Below, in pieces: positions 1 through 6,268 of a stretch of DNA of 9,785 bases. The stretch is from Gallionellales bacterium CG03_land_8_20_14_0_80_55_15. Its GTDB lineage: Bacteria; Pseudomonadota; Gammaproteobacteria; Burkholderiales; Gallionellaceae. Position numbers and translations under genes: made by a program. Position 1 is the stretch's first letter. The number at the start of each line of letters is the position of its first letter. The notes under the pieces are model-generated. The model was not told the DNA's origin. It saw nothing but the letters and a program-made list of their open reading frames with translations, and ran no database searches. The stretch lies in contig PEUR01000001.1 of assembly GCA_002780675.1 (NCBI GenBank), positions 1-9,785 on the forward strand. The letters are read 5' to 3'.

Positions 1-499
1 CGCGGCAGATAAACCTTGTTGGACTGAACCGCCTCCCGGAAAGCGTGAAGGTCTGGTATAGGGGATTGATCTGTTTCTTTCCACCCGATAGGGCAAATTA
101 TAGCTGGGAATTTTGTACCCGGCGTTGCAAACGGTCTTTCCAGCGCAGATAACTATCTGATTGGCTGATGATTGTGCGCGCATTGGGCTTGCCGCAGTGA
201 GAGGACTTCCGCCACCGCGTCAGCGGTTTAGTTCAACGTTAAATAGACAGAACTATTCAAACATATGCAGGACAGTGTTCTGTAAAAGCTGATCTGAAAT
301 ACTGTAACTGTTTGATTATAAACTATTGATAGGGTTTTATGTATCAAGCTATCCTGCATACTCAGCACTTCATATTTTGATGTGCGCTAAGAATTGCAAT
401 TAGTGTATATGAAACTTGAAGTTCTGCAATTGGCACCTTCCAGAAATACGCTTTGATAAATTCCCCGTCAAATTGCGGATACTCGGAGCGACCTGTCAA
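1..499. other. Unassigned, AT-richer region without a recognised gene
   Basis: No reading frame here resembles a protein I know. A minus-strand frame ending in TAA at 98-100 stays open for about 44 codons back to a TGA near 233, but it has no ATG and no family I recognise. Visible structure includes the inverted pair TATGCAGGA (264-272) and TCCTGCATA (352-360), the perfect palindrome AATTGCAATT (392-401), and an attC-like 3' end near 221-244. The region may be decayed accessory DNA next to the broken toxin gene. This is inference only. Confidence 0.5.
221..244 (+). repeat. attC-like 3' end (possible integron cassette remnant)
   Basis: The segment CAGCGGTTTAGTTCAACGTT followed by AAAT resembles the L'-R' arm of integron attC sites, which read like GCGGCTTAACTCAAGCGTTAGAT. 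The core GTTAAAT (238-244) fits the GTTRRRY consensus. A partly complementary stretch, GGACTGAACCGC, lies at about 22-33. That would make the site over 200 bases long, beyond usual attC lengths, and no clean RYYYAAC partner box is present. The adjacent toxin remnant fits a cassette origin, since toxin-antitoxin pairs are common in chromosomal integrons, but the call is weak. Confidence 0.2.
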
Positions 500-727
500 C
501 TAACTTTCATGATGAAAACGACAGGCCACTATGACTAACTCAGAATCGGTAACGCGATAAACCAGGCGATTCGCATCGTCTATACGCCGCGACCAATAAC
601 CAGATAAATCCCCACGAAGGGGTTCCGGTTTGCCAATGCCGGTAAGGGGATCGCGCGCAGCAGCGCACCTTGTATTGCGCATGACGGGGCATCCTGTTTC
701 CGGGTGGGTCAACCCGAGATTGTACAA
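500..727 (-). pseudogene. yoeB: Truncated YoeB-type toxin, N-terminal third replaced
   Basis: YoeB is a ribosome-dependent mRNA endonuclease of the RelE/ParE superfamily, normally about 84 residues and paired with the antitoxin YefM. From residue 25 onward this 75-residue frame matches YoeB closely, with [25 protein letters not shown] and a C-terminal ACRFHH block. Aligned to E. coli YoeB with an offset of 11, the catalytic residues are kept: Glu35 (Glu46), Arg54 (Arg65) and His72 (His83). The first 24 residues do not resemble the YoeB N-terminus, which would carry the DYLYWQ region, and no other frame upstream encodes it. The longest start is TTG at 725-727; the first ATG would give about 60 residues. 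No antitoxin is visible between this frame and moeB. It is probably a decayed toxin gene joined to unrelated DNA, although an N-terminally rebuilt protein cannot be excluded. Confidence 0.75.
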
Positions 728-794
728 GTCAACATAATTTCAAAATACAGGCAGAGCCGCACTCCAACCTCAGAATGCACTTAGCCGAAAATAG

Positions 795-1580
795 TTACGC
801 TGAAGTTTGCGCTGGCAGGGTCGGATAGCCTGTTTTATTCCCGCATACCGGACAGCAAGGATCACGGCTAAAGCGGCTTTGCAGGACTTGCATCGTCAGC
901 GCATCGAGGACTAGCAGTCGGCCATGCAGCCCCTGTTCCATCCCTATCAGCAACTTCAGTGCCTCTGCCGCCTGTAACGAACCGATGATGCCAACCAGCG
1001 GGGCAAACACCCCCGTGGTTGCACAACGCAATTCGGCGGACGCGCCTTCTTCGGAAAACAGGCAGTTGTAGCAAGGACTATCCGAGCGGCGAAAGTCGAA
1101 AACGGCGACCTGCCCCTGAAACTGGATGGCCGCACCTGAAACCAGTGGCTTGCGCTGTGCAAGGCAGGCGCGATTCACCGCATAGCGCGTGGCAAAGTTG
1201 TCGCTACAATCCAATACAAGATCAGATTTTTCAATTAAATCATGTAATTGCGCCTCATCCGCGCGCGCTTGCCGCGCGACATATCGCACCTGTGGATTGA
1301 TTTCAAGCAGGGTGTGTTGAGCGGAGATGACCTTGGCTTGTCCGACCGAAGCGGTGCGATGGATGATCTGCCGTTGCAGATTGCTGAAATCCACGTTGTC
1401 ATGGTCGCACAGCGTGAGCTGACCTACGCCGCTGGCTGCCAGATATAGCGCGACGGGCGAACCCAGTCCGCCCAATCCGATGATCAGTACGCGGGCATCC
1501 AGCAGTTTTTGCTGGCCTTCTATGCCTATTTCTTCCAGCAAGATGTGCCGGCTGTAACGTAATAGTTGCTCGTCGTTCAT
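795..1580 (-). CDS. moeB: Molybdopterin-synthase adenylyltransferase (MoeB/ThiF/HesA family)
   Basis: This E1-like enzyme uses ATP to adenylate the C-terminal glycine of a sulfur-carrier protein, MoaD for MoeB or ThiS for ThiF, in the cytoplasm. The 261 residues are a normal length. Visible are the nucleotide-binding GLGGLG loop (35-40), the DHDNVDFSNLQRQ block (59-71), the LDCSDNF motif (123-129), two CxxC zinc pairs (170/173 and 243/246) and RCATTG around Cys186, the position of the conserved E1-type cysteine. There is no C-terminal rhodanese domain, unlike the MoeBR and MOCS3 types. The start is the ATG at 1578-1580, with a poor Shine-Dalgarno. moaA lies upstream on the same strand, which favours a molybdenum cofactor role over thiamine, but the family alone cannot separate MoeB from ThiF. 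A MITE-like element sits between it and moaA. Confidence 0.88.
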   Translation of the reverse strand: MNDEQLLRYSRHILLEEIGIEGQQKLLDARVLIIGLGGLGSPVALYLAASGVGQLTLCDHDNVDFSNLQRQIIHRTASVGQAKVISAQHTLLEINPQVRYVARQARADEAQLHDLIEKSDLVLDCSDNFATRYAVNRACLAQRKPLVSGAAIQFQGQVAVFDFRRSDSPCYNCLFSEEGASAELRCATTGVFAPLVGIIGSLQAAEALKLLIGMEQGLHGRLLVLDALTMQVLQSRFSRDPCCPVCGNKTGYPTLPAQTSA

Positions 1581-1627
1581 GATGGCTTATCAATGTGGGG
1601 GGGCGGATTATCCCCGATAACAGCTAG

Positions 1628-1787
1628 GAGTCTGTCGGACTTAAAGGAAATCTACTGCAAATTCGCCTGGACGGCGCATATTTCACCGCTTTCTTGGTCA
1701 ATAGATCAACTATTGACCTGCGAAACCAGCAAAATCTGCCCTCGCCCAGCCAAATTTTCGCTACGATTCTTCAATTCCGACAGACTC
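1628..1787. mobile_element. MITE-like element, 160 bp, flanked by CTAG
   Basis: The ends are perfect inverted repeats of 12 bp, GAGTCTGTCGGA (1628-1639) and TCCGACAGACTC (1776-1787). The pairing continues inward imperfectly to about 21 bp with three mismatches. Each end is flanked by CTAG (1624-1627 and 1788-1791), which looks like a 4-bp palindromic target duplication. The interior encodes no convincing protein. A central perfect hairpin, GGTCAATAG / CTATTGACC (1696-1704 and 1710-1718), adds internal symmetry. The short size, terminal repeats, likely target duplication and lack of a transposase fit a non-autonomous insertion sequence derivative. I do not assign the parent family with certainty; families that target CTAG are candidates. 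A partial copy of the end, GAGTCTGT, recurs just outside at 1793-1800. Confidence 0.75.
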
Positions 1788-1803
1788 CTAGTGAGTCTGT
1801 AGA

Positions 1804-2919
1804 TTAACCTCCGATATAGGACATTTCCACTTTGGCGCGGTCGCGCTCGCTATCGCTATGGCGCAGTTCCGAGTAACGGTCATCGCGGAGCGCCCATTGA
1901 TCGGCAATCCGGTGGGTCAGCATCCAGTCCGTCGCCCCCGCGCGCAAGGGGAGTCGCAAATCCATGCCCTCGCCCGCGAACAGGCAGGTGTAGAGCTTGC
2001 CATCGGTGGAAAGACGGGCGCGGCTACACGCGTGGCAAAATGCTTGCGTGACGGAAGCGATCACGCCCACCTCACCTGCGCCATCACGATAATGCCAACG
2101 TTTCGCGACTTCACCACTGTAATTTGGGTTGATGGCTTCCAGGGGGTAATGTTGCGCAATGCGGTCGAGGATGTCACGCACCGGAATCACCTCGTCCATG
2201 CGCCAGCCGTTGCTCTCCCCTACATCCATAAATTCGATGAAACGCAGCACCACGCCGCTGTGCCGGAAGTGCCCGGCCATCGGCACAATCTCGTGTTCGT
2301 TGACCCCGCGCTTGACCACCATATTGACCTTGACCGGCGCGAAGCCGACTGCCTGCGCGGCCTCGATGCTATCGAGCACGATGCCCACCGCAACCTGTGT
2401 GTCGCTCATCAGGCGAAAAGTCTCCTGGCTCAGTCCATCCAGACTGACTGTCACACGAGAAAGACCGCTATCCTTGAGGATTTGCGCCTTTTTACCCAAC
2501 AGCACGCCGTTGGTGGTCAGCGCGATTTCCAGCGGATTGCCCTCGCTGGTTACAAGCCTGGCCAGCTTTTCGATCAACTGCTCGATACCGCGCCGCAGCA
2601 GGGGTTCGCCGCCAGTCAGGCGGATCTTGCGCACGCCTAGCTGCGCGAACAGGCGCGCGATGCGCTCGATTTCCTCGAAAGTAAGCAGTTCGGCGCGAGG
2701 TAAAAAAACATGGCTCGCGTCGAAAATTTCGCGCGGCATACAGTAGGTGCAGCGCAGGTTGCAACGGTCGGTGACCGAGATGCGCAGGTCAAGCAGCGGG
2801 CGTTGCAGGGTGTCCCGCAGGGGCAGGGCATAATCTCGCGCAAGGTCGAGTTTGCCGTAATCCGGTATCGCCGCATCCTGTCCTGCCAATTTGATCTTGA
2901 TGATACGCATGTCGCCCAT
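1804..2919 (-). CDS. moaA: GTP 3',8-cyclase MoaA (radical SAM)
   Basis: MoaA carries out the first step of molybdenum cofactor synthesis: with S-adenosylmethionine and two 4Fe-4S clusters it converts GTP to 3',8-cyclo-7,8-dihydro-GTP, which MoaC turns into cyclic pyranopterin monophosphate. In the 371-residue form, the radical SAM motif CNLRCTYC has its cysteines at 53, 57 and 60. The SAM-binding LTGGEPLLR follows. The C-terminal cluster block [19 protein letters not shown] and the terminal Gly-Gly tail (YIGG) needed for catalysis are present. The frame can be extended upstream to a TTG at 2991, but the added residues do not look like MoaA. ATG at 2917-2919 or ATG at 2908-2910 are the likely starts; neither has a strong Shine-Dalgarno, so the exact start is uncertain. 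moeB follows after the MITE-like element. Confidence 0.95.
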   Translation of the reverse strand: MGDMRIIKIKLAGQDAAIPDYGKLDLARDYALPLRDTLQRPLLDLRISVTDRCNLRCTYCMPREIFDASHVFLPRAELLTFEEIERIARLFAQLGVRKIRLTGGEPLLRRGIEQLIEKLARLVTSEGNPLEIALTTNGVLLGKKAQILKDSGLSRVTVSLDGLSQETFRLMSDTQVAVGIVLDSIEAAQAVGFAPVKVNMVVKRGVNEHEIVPMAGHFRHSGVVLRFIEFMDVGESNGWRMDEVIPVRDILDRIAQHYPLEAINPNYSGEVAKRWHYRDGAGEVGVIASVTQAFCHACSRARLSTDGKLYTCLFAGEGMDLRLPLRAGATDWMLTHRIADQWALRDDRYSELRHSDSERDRAKVEMSYIGG

Positions 2920-2954
2920 GTAAACGGTTTTGTAAAGAGATGAGCTGAAGCCTT

Positions 2955-3003
2955 GCAAGTTCCGCACCAGTATGCACCCAACATGACGCAAGTATGCCGC
3001 ACC
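2955..3003. repeat. Direct repeat in the moaA leader
   Basis: GCAAGTTCCGCACC (2955-2968) and GCAAGTATGCCGCACC (2988-3003) are near-identical apart from a two-base insertion, and their starts lie 33 bases apart. Both are in the gap between lipA and moaA, upstream of the likely moaA start. They could be paired protein-binding sites or repeated RNA elements in the leader. Nothing else in the sequence decides between these or chance. Confidence 0.35.
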
Positions 3004-3041
3004 GGTTATCGCTGTGGCAGCGGCATACCTGCAATTTGCGT
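2986..3041 (-). promoter_or_regulatory. Stem-loop between lipA and moaA
   Basis: GTATGCCGC (2992-3000) pairs perfectly with GCGGCATAC (3020-3028) around a 19-base loop. An outer pair, ACGCAA (2986-2991) with TTGCGT (3036-3041), extends the stem across a 7-base bulge. The structure begins at the lipA stop codon. There is no U-run after it on the minus strand, so it is not a textbook intrinsic terminator. It may stabilise the 3' end of the lipA message or form part of the moaA leader. I could not match it to the molybdenum cofactor riboswitch from memory. Confidence 0.5.
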
Positions 3042-3979
3042 TACCTTATGCCCGCCTGATGTGCCTGTTCGTCGGCAAAATAGCTGGAACGCACCATCGG
3101 CCCGCAGGCGGCGTGGCTAAAGCCCATCGCTTTCGCTTCGCGCTCAAACAGGGCGAAGGTGTCCGGCGTGGCGTAGCGCAGCACGGGCAGATGGCCATCG
3201 GAAGGTTGCAGGTATTGCCCGAGCGTCAGCATGTTCACCCCGTGGGCGCGCAAGTCACGCATCACTTGCAAGACTTCCTCATCACGCTCGCCCAGCCCCA
3301 GCATCAGGCCGGATTTGGTCGGAATATCGGGAAAACGTGCCTTGAAATCCTGGAGTAATTGCAGCGAATGCGCGTAGTCCGCGCCGGGTCGCGCCAATTT
3401 GTACAGGCGCGGCACGGTTTCCAGATTGTGGTTCAGCACATCGGGCAAGCTGACGGCCAGCGCATCCAGTGCATCAGGCAGCCGACCGCGAAAATCCGGG
3501 ACGAGGATTTCCAGCCGGGTGGCGGGCGAACTGGCGCGTATCGCCGTCAGGCAATCGGCAAAATGCGCCGCTCCCCCGTCGCGCAAGTCGTCACGATCCA
3601 CGCTGGTGATGACCACATAGTTGAGATGCAGCAGGCCGATGGAGCGCGCCAGATTGGCGGGTTCGTCTGCATCGGGTGGCAGCGGCTTGCCGTGCGCCAC
3701 GTCGCAGAACGGGCAACGCCGCGTGCAGACATCGCCCAGAATCATAAAAGTGGCCGTGCCCTTGCTGAAGCACTCGCCGATGTTCGGGCAGGAAGCCTCC
3801 TCGCACACCGTCACCAGACTGTGTTCGCGCAGCAGCTTTTTGACATCGTTGTAGCCCGTGCCGGAACCCGTTTTGACGCGTATCCATTCGGGTTTGCGCA
3901 AGCGATTTTGCAGCGGCACGATCTTGATGGGATTGCGCGCCGTCTTGGCTGCGCCGGTTTGTTTTTCAGGGGTATCCAT
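3041..3979 (-). CDS. lipA: Lipoyl synthase LipA (radical SAM)
   Basis: LipA inserts two sulfur atoms into octanoyl groups attached to lipoyl domains, giving lipoate on pyruvate and 2-oxoglutarate dehydrogenases and the glycine cleavage H protein. The 312 residues are of normal length. The auxiliary-cluster motif [12 protein letters not shown] has cysteines at 59, 64 and 70, and the radical SAM motif CTRRCPFC has cysteines at 85, 89 and 92. The C-terminal RSSY (297-300) supplies the serine ligand of the auxiliary cluster. The ATG at 3977-3979 has no convincing Shine-Dalgarno; instead the stop codon of a 29-codon upstream ORF abuts it as TGAATG, suggesting coupled translation. lipB lies upstream on the same strand but is separated by a repeat element and a gene fragment, so joint transcription with the dacA-lipB run is likely but not certain. 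Confidence 0.97.
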   Translation of the reverse strand: MDTPEKQTGAAKTARNPIKIVPLQNRLRKPEWIRVKTGSGTGYNDVKKLLREHSLVTVCEEASCPNIGECFSKGTATFMILGDVCTRRCPFCDVAHGKPLPPDADEPANLARSIGLLHLNYVVITSVDRDDLRDGGAAHFADCLTAIRASSPATRLEILVPDFRGRLPDALDALAVSLPDVLNHNLETVPRLYKLARPGADYAHSLQLLQDFKARFPDIPTKSGLMLGLGERDEEVLQVMRDLRAHGVNMLTLGQYLQPSDGHLPVLRYATPDTFALFEREAKAMGFSHAACGPMVRSSYFADEQAHQAGIR

Positions 3980-4069
3980 TCAGACTTTCAAACGTAAAAT
4001 GGTGTGGAGAGGATTGGTTTTGCGCGCTGTCTTTTCTTTTCCGGCCTGCTTATTTGTTATTACATCCAT
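3980..4069 (-). CDS. 29-residue upstream ORF resembling the LipA N-terminus
   Basis: The frame starts with ATG at 4067-4069 after a good ribosome-binding site (TTTAGGAAAAG about ten bases upstream) and stops with TGA directly before, and in frame with, the lipA ATG. Its product contains KQAGKEKTAR, seven of ten residues identical to [10 protein letters not shown] near the start of LipA, and both proteins begin Met-Asp. It may be a decayed partial duplication of the lipA 5' end, or a leader ORF through which ribosomes reach lipA, which itself lacks a clear Shine-Dalgarno. An extended LipA interrupted by a nonsense codon is a third reading. No function is known to me for such a peptide. Confidence 0.5.
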   Translation of the reverse strand: MDVITNKQAGKEKTARKTNPLHTILRLKV

Positions 4070-4094
4070 TTGATTCTTTTCCTAAATAATTTCG

Positions 4095-4200
4095 TTATTG
4101 TTCCCACGCTCCGCGTGGGAACACAGTAGTGGACGCTCTGCGTCCCTTGCCGCAGGAGCGGCACAAGCTGCATTTCCACGCAGGAACGTGGGAACGATAA
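4095..4200. repeat. Four-hairpin palindromic repeat element
   Basis: The element is about 106 bp and consists of four consecutive GC-rich hairpins: GTTCCCACGC / GCGTGGGAAC (4100-4122), GGACGC / GCGTCC (4131-4145), TGCCGC / GCGGCA (4148-4163) and TTTCCACG / CGTGGGAA (4173-4194, with one G-U pair). Its two ends are themselves inverted copies, TTATTGTTCCCACG and, on the other strand, TTATCGTTCCCACG. Such GTTCCCACGC palindromes occur as dispersed intergenic repeats in several proteobacteria (from memory). It sits exactly at the truncation point of the restriction-gene fragment, and could also act as an mRNA-stabilising or terminating structure between lipB and lipA. Confidence 0.75.
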
Positions 4201-4204
4201 ATAC

Positions 4205-4279
4205 TTCGGAGGTTTCATGCTCCCAGCGCTTGGCAAATTCCACGGCACGACTGCGAATCTCATTCCAGCTTAACGGCAT
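4205..4279 (-). pseudogene. N-terminal fragment of a MmeI-like restriction-modification gene
   Basis: From the ATG at 4277-4279 the frame reads MPLSWNEIRSRAVEFAKRW and six more residues. This closely resembles the N-terminus of large type IIL (MmeI-like) fused DNA methyltransferase-endonucleases, which begin with a LSWNEI...A..F..EW pattern and normally exceed 900 residues (from memory). A plausible Shine-Dalgarno, AAGGAAA, precedes the ATG, which lies only eight bases after the lipB stop. After 25 codons the homology ends at the edge of the palindromic repeat; the frame then runs through the repeat and stops at 4082-4084. It is a remnant, not a working enzyme. The rest of the gene is not in the window. 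Confidence 0.65.
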
Positions 4280-4287
4280 GATTTTCC

Positions 4288-4929
4288 TTATTGCGGAGGC
4301 TGTTTCGCTGCCCAATGTCGCTGTAAACCGTGGATCAGGTTTTGTGCCAGTTGCGCCTGCAATTCTTCAAGGCCCACAGTGATGCCGAGTGCGACGCATT
4401 GCGTGACGCGGAGGCCTTGGTAGCCGCAGGGGTTGATGTGGTTGAACGGGGTCAGGTTCATGTCCACGTTCAGCGCGACACCGTGGTAACAGCAGCCGTT
4501 TTTGATTTTTAGCCCCAGCGAGGCAATTTTTGCGTCATTGACATACACGCCGGGCGCGTCTTCGCGGCCTTGCGCGGCGACACCGTATTCGCCCAGTAAG
4601 TCAATGACCGCTTGCTCCATCAGGCGCACCAGTTCGCGCACGTTGAGTTTCCAGCGGCGCAAGTCGAGCAGCAAATAGGCGACGATTTGTCCTGGACCGT
4701 GGTAGGTGATCTGGCCGCCGCGATCGATTTTTACCACCGGAATATCGGTTGGATCGAGCAGATGTTCCGGCTTGCCCGCCATGCCTTGCGTGTAGGTGGG
4801 GGGGTGTTGTACCAGCCAGATTTCGTCGCGCGTTGCGGGGGTGCGCCCGGCGGTGAAGTGCTGCATCGCCTGCCAGGTTGGCTGGTATTCGACCAGCCCC
4901 TGGCTGTGGACGACAGGATTTTGAGGCAT
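4288..4929 (-). CDS. lipB: Octanoyltransferase LipB
   Basis: LipB transfers an octanoyl group from acyl-carrier protein to lipoyl domains, the step before LipA. The 213-residue form shows the conserved [12 protein letters not shown] (70-81), [10 protein letters not shown] with the catalytic-type Lys134, and [10 protein letters not shown] with the acyl-accepting Cys168. The frame continues upstream to a GTG at 5062-5064, but those 45 residues are low-complexity translation of a C-rich leader and do not look like LipB. The ATG at 4927-4929 is preceded by a very strong Shine-Dalgarno, GGGAGGGG, so it is chosen. It follows ybeD on the same strand after a 138-base gap that holds the C-rich repeats listed separately. 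Confidence 0.95.
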   Translation of the reverse strand: MPQNPVVHSQGLVEYQPTWQAMQHFTAGRTPATRDEIWLVQHPPTYTQGMAGKPEHLLDPTDIPVVKIDRGGQITYHGPGQIVAYLLLDLRRWKLNVRELVRLMEQAVIDLLGEYGVAAQGREDAPGVYVNDAKIASLGLKIKNGCCYHGVALNVDMNLTPFNHINPCGYQGLRVTQCVALGITVGLEELQAQLAQNLIHGLQRHWAAKQPPQ

Positions 4930-5067
4930 AACCCCTCCCAGCTTCCCCTTGTGCTGGCATCCGTCAAGCGGATTGCCTGCTTGACCCGTTGCCGGGGAGG
5001 GGGCTGCTTCTCCACGGGTATAGGGGGATAGATGGGAGGGGGCTGGAAGTTTTTTACCTTGCACGGT
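4930..5067 (-). promoter_or_regulatory. C-rich lipB leader with possible anti-Shine-Dalgarno copies
   Basis: In the message strand, CAGCCCCCTCCC occurs twice (5045 down to 5034 and 5006 down to 4995). The lipB ribosome-binding site TGGGAGGGG (4940 down to 4932) is perfectly complementary to nine bases of the first copy and eight of the second. A further pair, GTCAAGC / GCTTGAC (4963-4969 and 4979-4985), can form a small hairpin between them. The leader could therefore hide or expose the lipB ribosome-binding site. A dispersed C-rich intergenic repeat placed here by chance is the main alternative. Confidence 0.45.
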
Positions 5068-5376
5068 TCATAGCACCATCTTGACCATCGGGTGGTCGCA
5101 CAGTTCTTGATACATCGCGTCGAGTTGCGCGCGCGAAGTGGCGCGGACGGTGCAAGTCAGGCTGATGTAGCGGGCAGTCCTGCTGGCGCGCATCTCCATG
5201 CTGGCCGCTTCAAAGTCGGGCGCATGTTTAAGGACGACTGCCAGGACGTTCTGCGCCAGTTCGGGATGTTGCTCACCGAATATTTTGAGCGGAAAGTCGC
5301 TGGGATATTTGACCAGGCTTTGGTCGTGCGGGATGACCGGCATTTCGGCTAATTTGTTTTCGGGTATTTTGGTCAT
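5068..5376 (-). CDS. ybeD: DUF493 family protein YbeD
   Basis: YbeD-type proteins (DUF493, UPF0250) are small cytoplasmic proteins of about 90-100 residues with a ferredoxin-like, ACT-resembling fold and no firmly known reaction; they are regularly found beside lipB. The 102 residues contain the family's YPSDFPLKIFG segment near residue 24 and the RYISLTCTVRATSRAQLDAMY segment near residue 69, ending in HPMVKMVL. The ATG at 5374-5376 overlaps the dat stop codon as ATGA, so translation is probably coupled. Its position between dat and lipB suggests a link to lipoate metabolism, but this is guilt by association only. Confidence 0.93.
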   Translation of the reverse strand: MTKIPENKLAEMPVIPHDQSLVKYPSDFPLKIFGEQHPELAQNVLAVVLKHAPDFEAASMEMRASRTARYISLTCTVRATSRAQLDAMYQELCDHPMVKMVL

Positions 5377-6263
5377 TGGGCGCGCATCACTTCACGTTTG
5401 AATTTCTGGTATAGGGTATGGATTTTTTGGAACAGCGGTCCGGGGTTTGCCGTGCCGATGGGTTTGCCGTCGAGATGGGTGATGGCCTGAACCTCTCGCG
5501 TGCTGGAGGTGAGCAACAGTTCGTCGGCAGCGAATACTTCCGCAACGGCAATTTTGCGTATCTGGTAAGGAATCGCGTTGGCCTCGGCTATTTCCAGTAT
5601 CACGTCGTAGGTGATGCCGGGCAGCATCAGGTGGTCTTTCGGGGGGGCTGCCAATACGCCATTTTTGAACACAAAGATGTTGCTTGCCGAGCCTTCAGTC
5701 AAAAATGCCTCTTCGGTTAGGAAAGCGTTCGAGGTCAGGGATTCGGATCGGAACAGGATGGTTTCCGAGCAGCCAGCGTCCACCGACATCTGGCGCAGCA
5801 GCACGTTGGGCAGCAGCGAGATGGCCTTGATGTCGCAGCGCAGCCAGCGGTTGTCTGGTGCGGTAATCGCCGCGACACCGCTTGCAACCAGGCTGGCGGG
5901 TGGCATGAGCAAGGGATTTGCCATGACAAAGACAGTAGGCGGCACGGGAGGGTCTGGAAAAGGATGGTCGCGCGGCGCGACCCCGCGCGTGATGTGCAGA
6001 TACAGGTATTGGTCTTCCGTCTCGCACAGCGCGATGAGTCGCTCGAAGATAGCCGTCCATGCCGCGAGGCTGAGCGGATTGGCGAGCAAGATGCCGTCCA
6101 GGCTGTGCTGCAAACGCTGCAAATGTGCCGCCGGGCGAAACGGGCGGCGGGAATACACCGGAATGACTTCATATACGCCGTCACCGAAGATGAAGCCGCG
6201 ATCCAGCACGGAAATCCTGGCTTCTTCAATGGGTAGATATTGTCCGTTCAGGTAGATGGTCAT
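5373..6263 (-). CDS. dat: D-amino-acid transaminase (PLP fold type IV)
   Basis: This pyridoxal-phosphate enzyme interconverts D-alanine and D-glutamate with their 2-oxo acids, supplying precursors for peptidoglycan. Using Bacillus enzyme numbering, the D-specific residues match: Tyr31 in FGDGVYE, and Arg98 and His100 in RGVAPRDHPFP. The PLP lysine is Lys146 in CDIKAISLLPN. LTEGSASN (188-195) carries the glutamate that contacts the cofactor ring nitrogen. The 296 residues are slightly longer than usual, apparently because of about 13 extra residues before that motif, including a repeated AFLTE. The ATG at 6261-6263 lies five bases after the dacA stop, and its own end overlaps ybeD. Branched-chain aminotransferase or aminodeoxychorismate lyase are less likely given the Arg98/His100 pair and the dacA neighbour. 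Confidence 0.92.
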   Translation of the reverse strand: MTIYLNGQYLPIEEARISVLDRGFIFGDGVYEVIPVYSRRPFRPAAHLQRLQHSLDGILLANPLSLAAWTAIFERLIALCETEDQYLYLHITRGVAPRDHPFPDPPVPPTVFVMANPLLMPPASLVASGVAAITAPDNRWLRCDIKAISLLPNVLLRQMSVDAGCSETILFRSESLTSNAFLTEEAFLTEGSASNIFVFKNGVLAAPPKDHLMLPGITYDVILEIAEANAIPYQIRKIAVAEVFAADELLLTSSTREVQAITHLDGKPIGTANPGPLFQKIHTLYQKFKREVMRAQ

Positions 6264-6268
6264 GGCGT

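Noticed and set aside
728..794. YefM antitoxin upstream of the yoeB remnant
   Set aside because: All minus-strand frames here are short or stopped and show no YefM sequence.
1566..1802. Plus-strand 78-codon frame across the MITE-like element as a transposase
   Set aside because: It is far too short, shows no catalytic motif and runs beyond both element ends.
1858..2640. Long plus-strand open frame (260 codons) opposite moaA
   Set aside because: It is antisense to moaA, which carries all family motifs; the translated product has no recognisable domain and is explained by GC-rich codon bias.
2920..2991. MoaA start at the upstream TTG
   Set aside because: The 24 added residues do not resemble MoaA N-termini, and the codons fall in the structured leader.
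2920..3040. Molybdenum cofactor riboswitch before moaA
   Set aside because: A stem-loop is present, but I could not match the conserved Moco RNA elements, and sequence reading alone cannot establish it.
3359..3997. Plus-strand open frame (212 codons) opposite lipA
   Set aside because: It is a shadow of lipA with no recognisable family and no ribosome-binding site of note.
4930..5064. LipB start at the upstream GTG
   Set aside because: The added 45 residues are Pro/Gly-rich translation of repeat DNA, and a strong Shine-Dalgarno marks the ATG at 4929.
5611..6255. Plus-strand open frame (214 codons) opposite dat
   Set aside because: It is antisense to a well-supported transaminase gene, and the product is rich in Ser and Arg with no motif.
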